Source of the DNA: Devosia ginsengisoli
Lineage (GTDB): Bacteria > Pseudomonadota > Alphaproteobacteria > Rhizobiales > Devosiaceae
NCBI RefSeq assembly: GCF_007859655.1
Contig: NZ_CP042304.1
Span: 2,046,001-2,110,000 of the forward strand
Length of the DNA stretch: 64,000 nt
Direction of reading: 5' to 3'
Position numbers and translations under genes: made by a program. Position 1 is the first letter of the stretch, and each line of letters opens with the position of its first letter. Of this stretch, positions 26,922 through 36,155 are shown in pieces. The notes below the pieces were generated by a model, which did no database searches, was not told the DNA's origin, and saw only the letters and a list, made by a program, of their open reading frames with translations.

Positions 26922-27932
26922 ATGCTTCGATTTCTGACCATGCGCATATTGGGCGCGATCCCGCTGCTGTTCCTGCTCAGCGTGGTGACCTTCGCCATCA
27001 TCCAGGCGCCGCCGGGCGATTATGGCGACACGATCCGCTCCATGCTGATCAACCAGGGTGGCGCGGCCCCCACCGTGGCCGAGGCGCAGGCCGAACTGTA
27101 TCGCGAGGCCCATGGCCTCAACGACCCCATCATCGTGCAGTATTTCCGCTGGATATCAGGCATCGTGACCCGCTTCGACTTCGGCCACTCCTTCTTCTAC
27201 AACAAGGATGTCGGCCAGGTCGTGGCCGAGCGCCTGCCCGCCACGATCGCCCTGGCGCTGGTCTGCCACCTGCTCGCCTCGCTGCTGGGCATTGGCCTCG
27301 GCATTCTGGCTGCGACAAGGCAATATTCCTGGGTCGATACCGGACTGGGCATCATCTCTTTCCTCGGCATGACGATCCCCCGCTTCCTGCTGGCCATCAT
27401 CATTCTCTATTTCCTGGTGTTCCGGCTCAATGTCAGCGAGGTCGGCATGTTCTTCTCGGCCCGCTATGGCGGCGCGCCCTGGAGCTGGGACAAGTTCGTC
27501 AACCTCGTCCAGCATGTCTGGCCGGTCGTGTTCATCGCCACCTTTGGCGGGCTGGCCTATAATATGCGCGTGATGCGCGCCAACCTGCTCGACGTGCTCA
27601 ACAGCCAGTATGTCGAGACCGCGCGAGCCAAAGGCCTACCCGAAGGCGCCGTCATCATGAAGCATGCCGTGCCCAATGCGCTCCATCCGCTGGTCGCCTA
27701 TCAGGGCGTGGTACTGCCCTATATGCTGACCGGCGAAATCGAGGTGGCCATCGTCTTCGGCCTTGCCACTGTCGGCCCGGCCATTGTCGGCTCCATGGGC
27801 GTGGGCGATGTCTATGTCACCGCCACATTCATGCTGGTGCTGGCCGCCACGCTGATCGTCGGCAACATCATTTCCGATATCCTGCTGGTGGCGCTCGATC
27901 CCCGCATCCGTCTTGGGGGAGGCAGCGAATGA
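26922..27932 (+). CDS. ABC transporter permease, DppB/OppB type
   Basis: 336 residues, about six membrane segments. N-terminal ILGAIPLLFLLSVVTFAIIQ and the long periplasmic loop typical of DppB proteins; EAA loop YVETARAKGLPEGAVIMKHA contacts the ATPase. Works with the next permease (4-bp overlap at 27929–27932), the ATPase and the binding protein. ATG follows AAGAGGCC, a fair ribosome site. Confidence 0.93.
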   Translation: MLRFLTMRILGAIPLLFLLSVVTFAIIQAPPGDYGDTIRSMLINQGGAAPTVAEAQAELYREAHGLNDPIIVQYFRWISGIVTRFDFGHSFFYNKDVGQVVAERLPATIALALVCHLLASLLGIGLGILAATRQYSWVDTGLGIISFLGMTIPRFLLAIIILYFLVFRLNVSEVGMFFSARYGGAPWSWDKFVNLVQHVWPVVFIATFGGLAYNMRVMRANLLDVLNSQYVETARAKGLPEGAVIMKHAVPNALHPLVAYQGVVLPYMLTGEIEVAIVFGLATVGPAIVGSMGVGDVYVTATFMLVLAATLIVGNIISDILLVALDPRIRLGGGSE

Positions 27933-29116
27933 CCGATCTCGATACCCGCTCGTCCATTCCCCTGCCATCAGATGCCGCCGGCGGTCCTATGCCCACCGGC
28001 GCCGAAGAGGCCGATACCGCACCAACCGTAACCCGCTTCGGCACCGGCAATGAAGGCTATGCTACCCTGGTCTGGCGCCGCTTCCGCCGCTCGACCATGG
28101 GCATGATCGGCCTCGTCCTGGTCGTGCTGCTGCTGGTGATCTCGATCTTCGCCGATTTCTTCGCGCCGATGGACCCCAAGGCAGCCAACCTGCCTTTCGC
28201 CCCGCCCGACGTGATTGCCTTCGAGGATCCATCAGGCAATTTCAGCCTCGTGCCCTATGTCTATCCCATTGGCGACACAGGCGAATTCGATCCCATCACG
28301 TTCCAGCCGCTGAGCGGCATCGTCAAGGACAACCCGACCCCCACAGGCTTCTTCGTCCCCGGCTACAGCTATCACCTGCTCTGGGTCATTCCCTCCAATA
28401 TCCACTTCTTCGGCTCCACCGACGGACGGCCGATCCAGTTGCTGGGCACCGACAAGTTCGGCCGCGACATCCTTTCGCGCGGCATTATCGGCTCGCGCAT
28501 CTCGCTGATGATCGCCTTGGCCGTGGTGAGCATCACCACCATTGTCGGCACGCTGGTCGGCATCACGTCAGGCTATATAGGCGGACGGCTCGACGCCTGG
28601 GTGCAGCGCTTCGTGGAATTCGTGCTGGCCTTCCCGCAACTGCCGCTCTACCTGGCGCTCACCTCGCTGATCCCGGTGACGGCACCATCTAATGTGTTCC
28701 TGACCTTCGTGATCTTCGTCATGGCGGTGCTGGGCTGGGCGCAATTGAGCCGGGAAGTCCGCTCCAAGACGCTGGCCCTGGCCCGCATCGACTATGTGCG
28801 CGCCGCCATCGCCGTGGGTGCCACCGATAGCCGCATCATTGTCAGGCACATCCTGCCCAATGTGCTCAGCCACGTCATCGTGGCGGTGACCCTGGCCGTG
28901 CCGACCGTGGTTCTGCTCGAAAGCTTCCTGGGCTTCCTCGGCTTTGCGGTAAAGCCGCCGCTGATCTCCTGGGGGCTGATGCTGCAGGATACCGGCACAT
29001 TCTCGGTGATCGGCTCCTATCCGTGGATCCTCAGTCCCGTCATCTTCGTGCTGATCACCGTCTTCGCCTTCAATGCGCTGGGCGATGGCCTGCGCGACGC
29101 CGTCGACCCCTATTGA
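27929..29116 (+). CDS. ABC transporter permease, DppC/OppC type
   Basis: 395 residues. Cytoplasmic N-terminus of ~55 residues, a first membrane helix (MGMIGLVLVVLLLVISIFAD), a large periplasmic insert, then the conserved FGRDILSRGIIGSRISLMIA and EAA loop YVRAAIAVGATDSRIIVRHI. Longer than E. coli DppC (~300) mostly through the insert, as in AgpC-like proteins. Coupled to the upstream permease by ATGA overlap. Confidence 0.92.
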   Translation: MTDLDTRSSIPLPSDAAGGPMPTGAEEADTAPTVTRFGTGNEGYATLVWRRFRRSTMGMIGLVLVVLLLVISIFADFFAPMDPKAANLPFAPPDVIAFEDPSGNFSLVPYVYPIGDTGEFDPITFQPLSGIVKDNPTPTGFFVPGYSYHLLWVIPSNIHFFGSTDGRPIQLLGTDKFGRDILSRGIIGSRISLMIALAVVSITTIVGTLVGITSGYIGGRLDAWVQRFVEFVLAFPQLPLYLALTSLIPVTAPSNVFLTFVIFVMAVLGWAQLSREVRSKTLALARIDYVRAAIAVGATDSRIIVRHILPNVLSHVIVAVTLAVPTVVLLESFLGFLGFAVKPPLISWGLMLQDTGTFSVIGSYPWILSPVIFVLITVFAFNALGDGLRDAVDPY

Positions 29117-29126
29117 GGAACAGGCC

Positions 29127-30794
29127 ATGACCGATACCAGCAGGCCCATCTCCAATACCCGCCACGACCTGGGCGATCACGACCGCGAGCTGATCCTCGA
29201 CGCCCGCAATGTCGGGGTGAATTTCAAGGTCGAAGGCGGCGTGGTCCATGCCGTGCGCAATGTCTCGTTCCAGCTCCACAAGGGCGAAACCATCGCCCTG
29301 GTGGGCGAAAGTGGATCGGGTAAATCCGTGACCGCCCGCACGCTGATGAAGCTCCTGACCAAGCGCGCGACCATCCTGCCGGAGACCAAGATAACCCTCT
29401 CCGGCCAGGACATCGTGACCATGAGCGATCGCGATATGCGCAAGCTGCGCGGCAACGACATCGCCATGATCTTCCAGGAGCCGATGAGCTCGCTGAACCC
29501 GGTCTATACGATCGGCCAGCAGCTCTGCGAAATCCTGCACCTGCACAATCGCATGAGCCGCAAGCAGGCCATGGACAAGGCCGAGGCCCTGCTGACCGAA
29601 GTGCAGATTCCCGAACCACGGGCGCGCCTCAACAATTACCCGCACCAATTGTCGGGCGGGCAGCGCCAGCGCGTGATGATCGCCATGGCGCTGGCTAACC
29701 GGCCGGACGTGCTGATCGCCGACGAGCCCACCACCGCGCTCGACGTGACCGTGCAGGCGCAGATCCTCAACCTGATCAAGGACCTCAAGGACAAATACGG
29801 CATGGCGGTGATCCTGATCACCCATGACCTGACCATCGTCCGGCAGTTTTCCGACTATGTCTATGTGATGCAGAACGGACTGGTGCAGGAGCACAACACC
29901 ACCGAGGCGCTGTTCGCCAATCCGCAGCATGCCTATACGCGGCACCTGCTGGCCTCCGAGCCCAAGGGCACGGCTCTGCCGCTGGAAGACGGCGTCCATG
30001 AGACGGTGCTTGAAGGCAAGGACGTCAAGGTCAGCTTCACCCTCAAGCGGGGCGGCTTCTTCAAGCCCGATTTCTTCGAACTCAAGGCCGTCGACAATCT
30101 CGATATCCGCCTGTCGCGCCACGAAACGCTCGGTATCGTGGGGGAATCCGGCTCGGGCAAGACCACCTTCGGGCAGGCGCTAATCCGGCTGATCGGCAAT
30201 CAGGGCGGAGAGATTTTCTTCGACGGCGAGCGCATCGATAACCGGGATCGCGCCGCCATGCGACCACTGCGCAGCCGCATGCAGATCGTGTTCCAGGACC
30301 CCTTTGCGAGTCTGAACCCCCGCATGTCGATCCGCCAGATCATCGAGGAAGGGCTGATCGTCAATGGCATCGGCGCCAATAGCCGCGAGCGGGTCGAGCG
30401 GGTGCGGCAGGCGCTTGAGGATGCCGGCATGCCCGGCAATATCCTGCAGCGGTTTCCGCATGAATTTTCCGGCGGCCAGCGCCAGCGCATCGCCATTGCC
30501 CGGGCCATCGCGCTCGAGCCGGAATTCATCCTGCTCGACGAGCCGACCTCGGCGCTCGACCTTTCGGTGCAGGCCCAGATCATCGACCTGCTGCGCAAGC
30601 TGCAGGACGAGAGGGGCCTCAGCTATCTCTTCATCAGCCATGACCTCAAGGTCGTGCGCGCCCTCTGCCATCGTGTCATGGTCATGCAGCATGGCAAGAT
30701 CGTCGAGCAGGGCCCGGTGGCCGATGTCCTCACCAAACCCCAGACCGAATATACGGCAAGGCTGGTCCGCGCCGCGTTCGAAATAGCCGCCTAG
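29127..30794 (+). CDS. ABC transporter ATP-binding protein with two fused nucleotide-binding domains
   Basis: 555 residues: two complete DppD/DppF-type ATPases in one chain. Domain 1: Walker A GESGSGKSVT, signature LSGGQRQRVMIA, Walker B LIADEPTTALD. Domain 2: GESGSGKTTF, FSGGQRQRIAIA, LLDEPTSALD. Each has an oligopeptide-type C-terminal extension; only the first is followed by YTRHLLASEP. Powers the transporter formed with the two permeases. ATG 10 bases past the previous stop with GAGGAAC upstream. Similar fused ATPases are known in galactoside (Agp) and GsiA transporters. Confidence 0.94.
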   Translation: MTDTSRPISNTRHDLGDHDRELILDARNVGVNFKVEGGVVHAVRNVSFQLHKGETIALVGESGSGKSVTARTLMKLLTKRATILPETKITLSGQDIVTMSDRDMRKLRGNDIAMIFQEPMSSLNPVYTIGQQLCEILHLHNRMSRKQAMDKAEALLTEVQIPEPRARLNNYPHQLSGGQRQRVMIAMALANRPDVLIADEPTTALDVTVQAQILNLIKDLKDKYGMAVILITHDLTIVRQFSDYVYVMQNGLVQEHNTTEALFANPQHAYTRHLLASEPKGTALPLEDGVHETVLEGKDVKVSFTLKRGGFFKPDFFELKAVDNLDIRLSRHETLGIVGESGSGKTTFGQALIRLIGNQGGEIFFDGERIDNRDRAAMRPLRSRMQIVFQDPFASLNPRMSIRQIIEEGLIVNGIGANSRERVERVRQALEDAGMPGNILQRFPHEFSGGQRQRIAIARAIALEPEFILLDEPTSALDLSVQAQIIDLLRKLQDERGLSYLFISHDLKVVRALCHRVMVMQHGKIVEQGPVADVLTKPQTEYTARLVRAAFEIAA

Positions 30795-30806
30795 GAGCAA
30801 CTACGA

Positions 30807-32174
30807 ATGGCAAACCCCAAGATCACCTTCATCGGCGCCGGCTCGGCGGTGTTCATGAAGAACATCGTCGGCGATATCCTGCAGCGCCCTGCCTTGGCAG
30901 GCGCCACGATACGGCTGATGGACATCAATCCGACCAGGCTGGAGGAAAGCGAGGTCATCGCCAAAAAGCTGATCGCCACGCTCGGCGTGTCGGCAACGGT
31001 GGAAACCTATCTCGACCAGAAGAAGGCGCTGGATGGCACAAATTTCGTCGTCGTCTGCTTCCAGATCGGCGGCTATGAGCCGTCGACAGTGGTCGATTTC
31101 GACGTGCCCAAGAAATACAACCTGCGCCAGACCATTGCCGATACGCTGGGCGTCGGTGGCATCATGCGCGGCCTGCGCACCGTGCCGCATCTGTGGAGCA
31201 TCTGCGAGGACATGCTCGAAGTCGCCCCCGAGGCGATCATGCTGCAATATGTGAACCCGATGGCCATCAACACCTGGGCCATTGCCGAGAAATACCCCAC
31301 CATCCGGCAGGTCGGCCTGTGCCATTCGGTGCAGGGCACGGCGATGGAGCTGGCCAACGATCTCGGCATTCCCTACGAGGAAATCCGCTACCGCTCGGCC
31401 GGCATCAACCACATGGCCTTCTACCTCAAATTCGAGCATCGCCAGCCCGATGGCTCCTATCGCGATCTCTATCCCGACCTGGTCCGCGCCTATCGCGAAG
31501 GCCGCGCCCCCAAGCCGACCTGGAATCCACGCTGCCCCAACAAGGTGCGCTACGAAATGCTGACCCGGCTGGGCTATTTCGTCACCGAAAGCTCCGAGCA
31601 CTTCGCCGAATACACCCCCTATTTCATCAAGGAAGGGCGCGAGGACCTGATCGAGAAATTCGGCATTCCGCTGGACGAATATCCCAAGCGCTGCGTCGAG
31701 CAGATCGCCAGGTGGAAGCAGACCTCCGAGGACTATCGCAAGGCCGACCGCATCGAGGTCAAGCAATCCAAGGAATATGCCTCTTCCATCGTCAACTCGG
31801 TCTGGACCGGCGAACCTTCGGTGATCTACGGCAACCTGCGCAACAACGGCGTCATCACCAGCCTGCCTGACAATGCGGCGGTGGAAGTGCCGTGCCTCGT
31901 CGATGATAACGGCGTGCAGCCGACCTATATCGGCGACCTGCCGCCCCAGCTCACCGCGCTGATCCGCACCAATATCAATGTGCAGGAACTGACCGTACGG
32001 GCGCTGATGGAAGAAAACCGCGAACACGTCTATCATGCCGCCATGATGGATCCCCATACATCAGCCGAACTGGATCTTGAGCAGATCTGGAACCTCGTCG
32101 ACGACCTCACCGAGGCCCATGGCAGCATGCTGCCCGAATGGGCCCGCACTTCCCCGAAGCAGCGCGTGGCGTAA
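30807..32174 (+). CDS. Glycoside hydrolase family 4 enzyme, alpha-galactosidase/alpha-glucosidase type
   Basis: 455 residues, cytoplasmic. GH4 enzymes use NAD+ and Mn2+ and cleave by oxidation–elimination. NAD site ITFIGAGSAVFMKNIVGDIL, DINPTRLEES, NPMAINTWA; metal-binding Cys in VGLCHSVQG and His in GINHMAFYL. Most like the MelA (alpha-galactosidase) branch. Last gene of the transporter operon, so it probably hydrolyses the imported disaccharide. Ribosome site AGGAGCAAC ahead of the ATG. Substrate anomer is inferred. Confidence 0.9.
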   Translation: MANPKITFIGAGSAVFMKNIVGDILQRPALAGATIRLMDINPTRLEESEVIAKKLIATLGVSATVETYLDQKKALDGTNFVVVCFQIGGYEPSTVVDFDVPKKYNLRQTIADTLGVGGIMRGLRTVPHLWSICEDMLEVAPEAIMLQYVNPMAINTWAIAEKYPTIRQVGLCHSVQGTAMELANDLGIPYEEIRYRSAGINHMAFYLKFEHRQPDGSYRDLYPDLVRAYREGRAPKPTWNPRCPNKVRYEMLTRLGYFVTESSEHFAEYTPYFIKEGREDLIEKFGIPLDEYPKRCVEQIARWKQTSEDYRKADRIEVKQSKEYASSIVNSVWTGEPSVIYGNLRNNGVITSLPDNAAVEVPCLVDDNGVQPTYIGDLPPQLTALIRTNINVQELTVRALMEENREHVYHAAMMDPHTSAELDLEQIWNLVDDLTEAHGSMLPEWARTSPKQRVA

Positions 32175-32206
32175 TTCGCGGCGCAAAGTCCTCCCTGCTT
32201 CCAAGG

Positions 32207-32245
32207 ACGGCCCCGATGCGAAAGCATTGGGGCCGTTTGGGTTTT
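32207..32245 (+). terminator. Operon terminator after the GH4 gene
   Basis: ACGGCCCCGATGC-GAAA-GCATTGGGGCCGT: 13-bp stem with one G·U and a GNRA tetraloop, then TTGGGTTTT. Ends the 24.6–32.2 kb operon. Confidence 0.93.
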
Positions 32246-32271
32246 GTGGGGCGAGGGTTCCGTGCTCCTGG

Positions 32272-32381
32272 CCCCACCCCACCCTCAATCCCTCCCCATC
32301 GAGGGGAGGGAGGCGCTAGCTCTGACGCCGGTGTTCATCGTCTCCCTCCCCCTTGTGGGGAGGGATCAAGGGTGGGGGTGG
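32272..32381. repeat. Family D repeat, copy 5
   Basis: Same structure as copy 3 (14705–14811), with only a handful of differences across about 110 bp. Follows the GH4 operon terminator. Confidence 0.9.
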
Positions 32382-32399
32382 GCCGCACGCGCCGGACCA

Positions 32400-32435
32400 T
32401 CAACTTAAGTTGACTTTTATACTCATCAATATAGA
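32400..32435 (+). promoter_or_regulatory. Palindromic operator and promoter of the iron-binding protein gene
   Basis: TCAACTTAAGTTGA (32400–32413) is a perfect 14-bp palindrome. It overlaps TTGACT (32410–32415), a plausible -35; TATAGA at 32430–32435 could be the -10, but the 14-bp spacer is short. A repressor binding the palindrome would block the promoter. Which regulator is unknown; an iron regulator is a guess from the downstream gene. Confidence 0.5.
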
Positions 32436-32463
32436 ACTCCCCCACCGAGCTTGAGGGAGCATC

Positions 32464-33471
32464 ATGTTCACACGTCGTCTTTTAATCGCCCTGGCGCTGG
32501 CCGCCGGCCTCTCTGCACCAGCCGCGGCGCAGTCCTTTCCCGTCACCGTGGAGCATGTCTACGGCAGCACAACGATCCCGGCGGCCCCCAAGCGCGTCGT
32601 GTCGGTGGGCATGCATGAACAGGATTTCCTCTACGCGCTCGGCATCGCGCCGGTCGGCGTCAAGGAGTGGTGGGGCGATCACCCCTACGCCACCTGGCCC
32701 TGGGCCGAGGCGGCGCGCCGGGCGGTAGGCGCCGAGCCGGAAGTGATGGATACCGACGGCGTCAATCTGGAATGGGTGCTGGCGCAGGACCCCGACCTGA
32801 TCATCGCCATCTATGTGACCATGGACGAAGCGCGCTATGCCGAACTGTCCAAGATCGCCCCGACCATCGTGACCCCGGCCGGCTACCAGCCCTGGGGCGC
32901 ACCGTGGCAGGCAGAACTTGCCATCATCGACCAGGCCACTTCGGGCAATACCGAAAAGTCCGACGCCATCGTCGCCGATTTCGATGCCCGCTATGCCGCC
33001 GCCCGCGCCGAATTCCCGCAATTGGCCGGCAAGACCGGCACCAATATTTATGTGCGGGAAGAAGGCGGCTTTACCGTGTGGAGCCAGGACGACCTGGCCA
33101 GCAAGTTCCTCATCGATCTCGGCCTCGCCTTCCCACCCGAATTGCAGGCGCTGGCCCAGGAAGACAATCGCATCGATATCAGCGAGGAGAATATGCGCCT
33201 GCTCGACATGGATGTCGCCATCTGGCCGATCGAGGACGCCGCCAATGGTGAGCAGGCCAAGGTGGAGGCCATGCCGCTCTATCAGAATCTCGATCTCGCC
33301 AGGGAGGGCCGCTCGCTCTGGCTCGATGACGGCAAGGGCCTGGCCTATGCCGCCATGAGCTGGCAGACGCCGCTCTCGCTGGGCTATCTGCTCGATATCC
33401 TGCCCCCGGCTCTGGCTGCAGCGGTGGATGGCGATGTGGCGACCGAAGTGGTGGTGCCGCAGGCGGAGTAG
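32464..33471 (+). CDS. Iron-siderophore ABC transporter substrate-binding protein (FecB/FhuD type)
   Basis: 335 residues. Signal peptide (MFTRRLLIALALAAGLSAPA…AAAQS), periplasmic helical-backbone binding protein of the TroA/FecB class: PAAPKRVVSVGMHEQDFLYA, then VLAQDPDLIIAIYVTMDEAR. Usually joined to FecCDE genes, but no permease or ATPase follows, so it is an orphan here. Preceded by a palindrome overlapping its promoter. It might share the permeases of another system; ligand unknown. Confidence 0.88.
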   Translation: MFTRRLLIALALAAGLSAPAAAQSFPVTVEHVYGSTTIPAAPKRVVSVGMHEQDFLYALGIAPVGVKEWWGDHPYATWPWAEAARRAVGAEPEVMDTDGVNLEWVLAQDPDLIIAIYVTMDEARYAELSKIAPTIVTPAGYQPWGAPWQAELAIIDQATSGNTEKSDAIVADFDARYAAARAEFPQLAGKTGTNIYVREEGGFTVWSQDDLASKFLIDLGLAFPPELQALAQEDNRIDISEENMRLLDMDVAIWPIEDAANGEQAKVEAMPLYQNLDLAREGRSLWLDDGKGLAYAAMSWQTPLSLGYLLDILPPALAAAVDGDVATEVVVPQAE

Positions 33472-33485
33472 CCAAGTAGCTCCTG

Positions 33486-34940
33486 CTAGTGGTGACCGCC
33501 CACCACTTCGCGCAGTTCCTCGACCGAGCGCACCCGCTTGCGCGCGGCACCGTCCCAGTCGCGGGTCTTGACCGTGGATTTGGCGATGCGCTCCTTCGCG
33601 GCCGGTACGGCATCGGCATATTGCGGGAGCCACTGGGCCTGGGCGACGACCATTTCGTCGACCATGGCCCAGACCTCGTCGGGCGTGCAGATGGCGCCGA
33701 CCAGCGGGTCGTGCAGCACGGCGAGCTTGAGCGTGTCGATATTGCCCGTCATGGCCGCCTCGACCGACAGGCGCTGCACCGAGACCGACACCGAACAGGT
33801 GGCGGCGCAGGCGGTGGGTAGGGTCACGCCCTCGATCATGTTGATGCCGAAACGGTCGACATAGCCGGGGCTTTCGATGATTGCGTCGTCGGGCAGGTTG
33901 GTGATGATGCCATTGTTGCGGCGGTTGAAATGGCCGCGATAGACCCGGCCAGTTTCCATCGCCTCGATGATGTAGCTGGCATGCTCGCTGGTCCGCTTGT
34001 AGTCGGAAAGCGGCTTGTTGGCTTGCTCCTTGAACATGGGGAAATCGGTCTCGAACCAGTTCCGGCGCTCGGTGGAATAGCGCAGATAGCCGCCCGTCTC
34101 GCCATGGATCCAATCGCTCATGTCGATCCAGCGGCCGATCTCGTCGGGGCGCTTGCGATACCAGGGCAGGTATTCGCTAAGATGCCCGTTGCTCTCGGTG
34201 GAATAGACGCCGAAGCGCTTCAGCACGTCGATGCGGACCTTTTCCTGCTTGGAATAGACCGGATGCTTCTCGAAGCCATCAAGCAGCTCGTCGGTCTCGA
34301 TCTTCCTTCCCCTGGCGCGGATGTCGATATACCAGGTCTGGTGGTTGATGCCCGAGCAGACATAGTCGAGTTCGTCATCCGTGACGCCCAGCACATTGGC
34401 AATCTGGTGGGCGCCATGCTGCACGCCGTGGCAGAGGCCGACGACATTGACCCCGCCATACATGTCGGCCGCCCAAGTATTCATCGCCATCGGGTTGGCA
34501 TAGTTGAGGAACAGCGCGCCGGGCTCGGCTACTTCCCTGATATCCTTGCAGAAATCGAGAATGACGGGGATGTTGCGCTGGCCATAGAGAATGCCGCCGG
34601 CGCAGATCGTATCGCCGACGCACTGGTCGACACCATATTTGAGCGGGATGGCAATATCGGTCGAAAAGGCCTCCAGCCCGCCGACGCGAACGCAACTCAT
34701 GATGTAGCGGGCGCCTGATATGGCGGCGCGGCGGTCGGTGGTGGCGGTGACCTTGGCCGGCAGCCTGTTGACCGAGACAATGGTCTCGATGACCTGCTTC
34801 ACCATGTCCAGATTATGCGGATTGATGTCGGTCAGGGCGAATTCGCAGTCGACGAATTCCGGCACTTTGAGCAGGTCGGAAATCAGCGTCTTGGTGAAGC
34901 CGATCGAGCCGGCACCGATGACCGTGACTTTGAATGACAT
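33486..34940 (-). CDS. Glycoside hydrolase family 4 enzyme, second copy
   Basis: 484 residues; another NAD+/Mn2+-dependent GH4 enzyme. VTVIGAGSIGFTKTLISDLL, ALTDINPHNLDMVKQ, NYANPMAMNTWAADM, metal-ligand VGLCHGVQHG and SGINHQTWYI. Clearly diverged from the other GH4 protein in this window; nearest to the alpha-galactosidase/alpha-glucuronidase side of the family. GGAGGAAGAC is immediately upstream of the ATG. Divergent from a second AraC regulator, which probably controls it. No transporter is next to it, so it may share the 24–30 kb importer. Confidence 0.9.
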   Translation of the reverse strand: MSFKVTVIGAGSIGFTKTLISDLLKVPEFVDCEFALTDINPHNLDMVKQVIETIVSVNRLPAKVTATTDRRAAISGARYIMSCVRVGGLEAFSTDIAIPLKYGVDQCVGDTICAGGILYGQRNIPVILDFCKDIREVAEPGALFLNYANPMAMNTWAADMYGGVNVVGLCHGVQHGAHQIANVLGVTDDELDYVCSGINHQTWYIDIRARGRKIETDELLDGFEKHPVYSKQEKVRIDVLKRFGVYSTESNGHLSEYLPWYRKRPDEIGRWIDMSDWIHGETGGYLRYSTERRNWFETDFPMFKEQANKPLSDYKRTSEHASYIIEAMETGRVYRGHFNRRNNGIITNLPDDAIIESPGYVDRFGINMIEGVTLPTACAATCSVSVSVQRLSVEAAMTGNIDTLKLAVLHDPLVGAICTPDEVWAMVDEMVVAQAQWLPQYADAVPAAKERIAKSTVKTRDWDGAARKRVRSVEELREVVGGHH

Positions 34941-35043
34941 GTCTTCCTCCGCGGATTCACCGATGGGGCGAATTGGTTAGCACACTGCTAGCGTTGACGG
35001 CCTCCGCCTGCTAGAGAAAGCTTGTGCCATTGCGGGTAATTTT

Positions 35044-35916
35044 GTGCTCAATCAGCTCATCGACCACGGCCATAACCTGCGCGTGCTTGCGCTGCCGCGC
35101 AGTGCCACGCCGCTGCATTGCATGGCGATCAGCGCCGGCTATGAGCAGCGGCTCAACGAGGTCTATTCCTGGGACGGGCTGCAGCGCGGCACGGCGCCGT
35201 TCCTGGTCATCCAGCATACTTTGGTGGGCGAGGGGCGGCTGGACTTTGCCGGCACGCAATATCGGCTGACGCCTGGTCAGACCATGGTGCTGAGCCTACC
35301 CCATGCCCATCGCTACTGGCTGGAACGCGGCGGGCACTGGGAATATTTCTGGATGGTGCTCAATGGCCGCGAGGCCCTGCGGCTGGCGCGCGAGATCATC
35401 GACGCGGCCGGGCCGGTTGTGAGCCTGCCCGCCAGCGTGGTGGACCGGCTGGCCGGAGCCTGCGATACGCTGGTCGGCAAGCCCGACATCACGCCCGGCG
35501 AAGCCTCGAGCGCCGCCTATGCCGCCATGGCGGCTTTGCATGACGGCGTGTTCGGGGCGGACGCCGCGCCCGAGCGGACGCTGCCGGCGGCGATCAACCG
35601 GGTCATCGCCCATGTCGAGGCCAATCTGGCAAGGCCCCTGCCCGTCGAGCGGCTGGCCGCCATTGCCGAAATGAGCCGAGGCCACTTCGTCCGGCAATTC
35701 GGCGCGAGCGTGGGCACGCCGCCTTCGGATTTCGTGCTGGAGCGGCGGATCGAGCGCATCGAACGCCTGCTGCTGGCGACGGATATGAGCGTGGTGGCGA
35801 TATCAAGGGCGACAGGCTTCGCCGACGCCAATTACCTCGCCAAGGCGTTTCGGCGGAAACGCGGATTGGCGCCACTGGAGTTTCGGGCGCAGGGGCGGCT
35901 GGCGGCGGGGGCTTGA
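35044..35916 (+). CDS. AraC-family transcriptional regulator
   Basis: 290 residues from a GTG start (35044); an ATG at 35122 would shorten it by 26. N-terminal AraC-binding cupin domain (FAGTQYRLTPGQTMVLSLPH, then AHRYWLERGGHWEYFWMVLN) and C-terminal HTH pair (PLPVERLAAIAEMSRGHFVR; SVVAISRATGFADANYLAKA). It lies divergent from the second GH4 gene across ~100 bp and is the obvious candidate regulator for it. Confidence 0.85.
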   Translation: MLNQLIDHGHNLRVLALPRSATPLHCMAISAGYEQRLNEVYSWDGLQRGTAPFLVIQHTLVGEGRLDFAGTQYRLTPGQTMVLSLPHAHRYWLERGGHWEYFWMVLNGREALRLAREIIDAAGPVVSLPASVVDRLAGACDTLVGKPDITPGEASSAAYAAMAALHDGVFGADAAPERTLPAAINRVIAHVEANLARPLPVERLAAIAEMSRGHFVRQFGASVGTPPSDFVLERRIERIERLLLATDMSVVAISRATGFADANYLAKAFRRKRGLAPLEFRAQGRLAAGA

Positions 35917-35935
35917 CGGGGGGCTTGAGGTCCAA

Positions 35936-36055
35936 GGGGATACCCCTCCTAACCTCCCCCTGATAGGGGGAGGAATCCGCGCGGCGTAGGGGCAGGATAG
36001 TGCCATAAACGCGATCTGTTCCGCCCCCTCTTCAGGGGGGTTAGGAGGGGGTACT
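35936..36055. repeat. Family C repeat, copy 1 (full, two arms)
   Basis: ATACCCCTCCTAACCTCCCC, CTGATAGGGGGAGGA, core GTAGGGGCAGGATAGTGCCA, AACGCGATCTGTTCC, then GCCCCCTCTTCAGGGGGGTT, AGGAGGGGGTACT. The arms pair with each other. Between the AraC gene and the first MaoC gene. Confidence 0.85.
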
Positions 36056-36155
36056 CTTTCACTTGCGCGGTGTGAAGCAGAGCATCCGCGGAGGTCCCGG
36101 CTTGCCTCCACGCCATTCCCATGCCAGAACCTTGCTTGACGTATAGGGAAAGCGA

